The notes under the pieces: generated by a model
Databases searched by the model: none
Told to the model about the DNA's origin: nothing
Seen by the model: the letters and a program-made list of their open reading frames with translations, nothing else
From: Tetrahymena elliotti 4EA
Lineage: Eukaryota; Ciliophora; Oligohymenophorea; Hymenostomatida; Tetrahymenidae
Length of the DNA: 64,000 nucleotides
Direction: 5' to 3'
Assembly: GCA_000231825.2 (NCBI GenBank)
Contig: JH720311.1
Span: 375,423 to 439,422 of the forward strand
Shown: positions 60,180 through 64,000 of the stretch, in pieces
Layout of the letters: the number at the start of each line of letters is the position of its first letter
Numbering within the stretch: position 1 is the first letter of the stretch
Position numbers and translations under genes: made by a program

Positions 60180-63100
60180 TCATTTTTATTTAAAAAACCA
60201 TTAATTATCGTCATATCTTACTAACCTTTTCGCTTTTAATAGTTTTAATCTTAATCTTTTCATGGCTATTTCACTAATTGAACATCTTTTAAAAAATTAT
60301 AAAAAATATAAAATATTAGTAAACAAATATTCAAAAAGAATGAAAAAAAGATAAATTGCAAATTAAATTTAAAAACAAGAAATAAAATTATAGAATGAGC
60401 TAAACAAATATCAAATATTTAAAAACTGTTTTTACTAAAGGTTCAAAACCAAAGTTTGGAGTTTAGAGCATTTTGCTAAGCCAAATACTAATTCTTTTGT
60501 GCCCATCTCACAAATTCTATTCCAGCTTTAAATTAATTAAAATAACATTTAAAAGAATGAGAAAAACATAAAAATTTTAATTAAATTGTTATAAAAAATA
60601 AAAATATATAAATGAGATAAATAAATAAATTTGTAGTCTATCTCATAGGTTAAATTATTTATTTATACAAAAAAGTTTAATTAATTTATACCCAAGGTTA
60701 AGAGCTAAATTTTTCAGGTTTGAGCATTTTGCTAAGCCTGATCCTAATCCATATGCTCCCATTTTATAAATATCATTCTTACTTTTAAAAAATATTAAAA
60801 TTTAAAATACAAAAATAAATATCAAAGAGAAAAAGATAAAAATATCAATTAAATTAATAAAAAACAAATAAAAATTAATGAATGGGCCAAATATCTAGTA
60901 AATCTAAAAAAAATTTAGTTATTGGTTCATAAATTAAATTCTTTATTAACACAATAATCCAGTTAATATTTTAAAACTGTTGTACAAGAGCTCAAGAGTT
61001 AAACTTTTTAGGTTAGAGCATTTTGCTAATCCAGATCCTAATTTTTATGTGCCCTAATCACTAATTTCATTAGAACTTTTAAAAAATTAAAAAAAGTTTT
61101 GATAAAGATATTGAAATAATGACAAAAACATAAAGGTGTGAGTTAAATGTGAAATTAAATAAGTCAAACAAATATTAAGAAGCCATACTAAATTAGTCAC
61201 TGGGCCTCTCATAAATTAAAATCTTAAAATATTTAAAATGGATGGATAGTTAATTTTTTTTGAAAAAACTGCATTTACTTGAGATTAAGATTCAAATTTT
61301 TGAGATTAGAGTATTCAGCAAATTTAGATCCTAATAGCTATAGACCCATATCACCAATATTATTCCAACTTTTAAAAAATGATCAAAATATAAAAAATTA
61401 AATATGAATTAAAAAAAAATATTTAAAGAATGAGAAAAAAATCAAAATATGAAGAATAACACATATGAATGAGCTAAAAAATATTAAGTAAACCAAAAGA
61501 ATATAGACAGTTAATCAGCCATACTTAAATAATATTGAGAAATATTTTTACTAGAGGTTAAGAGTCAAAGTTTAGAGATTAGAGCATTTTGCTAAACCAG
61601 ATCCTAATTCTTATGCACCCTTTTAGCCGATGTTATTCTAACTTTTAAAAATGTATTAAAGTATTAAATAAAAGAAAATGAAAAAATGATTCAAACATCA
61701 AATAAATGAATCTGTATTCATAAATTAAAATATTTATTCACACAAAAATTCATAATAAATATAGAAAACTATTTTTACCTGAGGTTGAGAATCAAAGTTT
61801 AAAGATTAGAGCATTAGGCTAAGCCAGAGCCTAATTATGATGCACCAATTTCGCCAATGCTTTTTCCACTTTTGAAAAGTTAGAAAGTATAATTATTTTT
61901 AAAGAATGAACAATAAAAATTAAAAAGTGCAGTAACAATAAAGTAAGCCCAAAAAATTAATTTTAAGATAAGCAGCTCATAAATTATTAATATCAACTAA
62001 TTTTTTTACTCAAAAAATTCAAGGTTAAGAGTCAAAGTTTAGAGATAAAAGCATTATGCAAAACCAGAAGCTAATCCTTAAAGACCCACATCACCAATTT
62101 TATTTTTACTTAAAAAAAAAATAAGAAAATAAAATATATTGAATAAATAAAATGTGAACTAAATTTTAAACCAAAAAAAATTTATGAATATGCCAAATAA
62201 AAAAGTAAGCCAATATTCTATTATTATTTATTCAAAAATTATTAAGTAAAGATTAAAAAACTATTTTTACAAGAGATTTAGAGTTAAATTTTAGAGATTA
62301 ATGCATTGTGATATGCCAGTCCCTAATTCTTAGGCACCAAGATCATCAATATTATTCTTGCTGAGAAAACAAATTTTAATAATATAAATTATTGAATAAA
62401 GAAATATTGGAAGAGTAAGAAAAACATAAAAAGTGAATTAAATTTGAAAACAACAAATAGAATTAATGAATGAATAAGCCAAAAAAATTTCAAATAAACC
62501 CAAGTAAATCAATCAATCAATTAATTGCCAATAAATTAACCCAAAATGCATAACTAATATTGAAAAATATCTTTACTTAAGGTTAAGAGTTAAAATTTAG
62601 ATATTAGAGCATTATGCTAAGCCAGATGCTAATCCTTATGCACCTTTTTCACCAATATATAGCCTGCTTTTAAAAAATTACAACAATAAATATCTTTTAA
62701 AGAAATATTGAAAGAATAATAAAAAGATAAAAAGCAAACTAAATTTGAAGACAAACAATATAAATTAATTGATGAGCTAAATAAATATCAGATAAAACAC
62801 CAAATAAATCATCATTGCCATAAAGGTTTTTATTTATTTAAAAATTCATAATTAATATTGAAAAATTATTTTTTACTAGAGGTCAAGAGTCAAAGTTTTG
62901 AGATTAAAGTATTATGCTAAGCTAAATCCTAATTCTTAGGCAACTTTTTAACAAATTCGATTTCCTCTTTTAAAAAAAAATAATAATAATATAAAATATT
63001 TAGAACAAAATAAAGAGAAAACTGTGATTTAATTTGAAAAGAAAAAATATAAAATTAAAGAATGAGCCAAACTAATATCAAATAAACCCAAATAAATTAA

Positions 63101-64000
63101 TTAATCAAATAGTAGCTTATGAATTTAAATTTTTTTTATTCCAAGATACATGATTAACTTTGAAAAATAATTTTACTTGAGGTTAAGAGTCAAATTTTAG
63201 ATATTAGAGCATTGTGTTATATCAGATGCTAATACTTATGAACCCTTTACACCATTATTATTGCTCCTTTTAAAAAATTACAATAATAGATACTTTTAAA
63301 GAAACATTGAAAAAATAAGAAAAAGATAAAAAGTGAACTAAATTTGAAGACATTCAAAATAAATTGATGAGCAAATAATCAAATAAACCCAAATAATTTA
63401 GCTATTAAGTTACCCATAAAAGTTTTTATTTATTCAAAAAGGCATAACTAATATTGAAAAATTACTTTTACTAGAGGTCAAGAGTCAAAGTTTCAAGATT
63501 AGAGCATTCTGCTAAGCTATATTCGAATTCTTCTCCAAATTTTTCACAGATTTGATTTCCTCTTTTAAAAAATTATAAGAATATAAAATAGTGAATAAAT
63601 AAATATTGTAAGAATAAAAAAAGATAAAATGTGATTTAATTTGAAAATAAAAAATATAAAATTAAAGAATGAGCCTAACAAATATCTATTTAACCCAAAT
63701 TTATTAATTTGTCAGTAAGTCAATTGCTGAGAAGTTAAAGTTTTATTTGTTCAATAATGTTAAATTAAATTTGAATAAATTATTTTTACTCAAGATTTAG
63801 AATCAAAATTTATAGATTAAATTATTGTGATAAGCAATAAACTAATCCTTAAACACCCTGATCACTAATATTACTTTTGCTTTAAAAAAAAATTTTTTTA
63901 TTTAATCTTGAAAAAAAGTGAAATGGATAAAAAATGTGAATTTAATTTGAAAATGACAAATAAGATTTAATAAATGTTTTTGCAAATTATCAATTAAACC
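60180..64000 (-). CDS. 3' part of an LRR gene with 13 one-repeat exons
   Basis: Exons on the minus strand: 63790-63879, 63472-63561, 63177-63266, 62877-62966, 62577-62666, 62271-62360, 62010-62108, 61779-61868, 61552-61641, 61279-61368, 60986-61075, 60692-60781 and 60436-60525, then the terminal exon 60180-60285. Twelve of the thirteen are exactly 90 nt and one is 99 nt; all start with one base and end with two bases of a split codon. Each encodes one LRR of about 30 residues, such as SIGEIGASQLGSGL followed by AQCSNLQTLILNLS. The final exon ends in LLKAKRLVRYDDN and TGA 60182-60180; KAKRLV is also in the gene at the left edge. The start lies right of the window. Role: probably a cytoplasmic protein-binding LRR array; partner unknown. 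Confidence 0.85.

Overview
The window reads as macronuclear DNA of a Tetrahymena-type ciliate. It is extremely A+T rich. Every long gene is open only if TAA and TAG are read as glutamine, with TGA as the sole stop. Introns are short and AT-rich with GT..AG borders. All coordinates below come from reading the sequence by hand with that code; no similarity search was run, so family names rest on recognised motifs.

Layout. 1-344: 3' end of a plus-strand leucine-rich-repeat (LRR) gene. 823-2346: multi-pass membrane protein (minus). About 2868-9137: two tandem minus-strand LRR genes built from one-repeat-per-exon units, partly a 1.87-kb direct duplication. 9.9-10.5 kb: small unidentified gene. 11.1-15.7 kb: large membrane protein with a beta-helix-like ectodomain and a multi-pass C-terminus. 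17.0-19.8 kb: cysteine-rich single-pass protein containing a 165-base assembly gap. 22.4-25.8 kb: a chimeric pseudogene joining the front of the second to the back of the first. 26.4-30.1 kb: two tandem RING-IBR-RING ubiquitin ligases. 31.0-33.65 kb: probable CFAP99, a ciliary protein. 34.66-35.96 kb: decayed LRR gene. 36.3-43.4 kb: an 11-exon, about 2020-residue TmcB-like membrane protein with a PAS domain and a small inverted-repeat element in one intron. 45.2-48.15 kb: Q/S/N-rich coiled-coil protein. 50.15-50.87 kb: hAT-type transposase relic. 52.0-53.9 kb: calcium-dependent protein kinase (CDPK). 55.05-55.7 kb: small membrane protein. 56.5-58.2 kb: CAMK/AMPK-type kinase. 60.18 kb to the right edge: 3' part of an LRR gene with 13 successive 90-nt (one 99-nt) repeat exons.

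The genes do not form a pathway. The common themes are local tandem duplication (LRR genes, cysteine-rich/beta-helix receptors, RBR ligases), decay of duplicates, and remnants of DNA transposons. Signalling and ciliary genes (CDPK, AMPK-like kinase, CFAP99, PAS/TmcB) sit between these expanding families. No tRNA, rRNA, CRISPR, telomere repeat or chromosome-breakage sequence was recognised.
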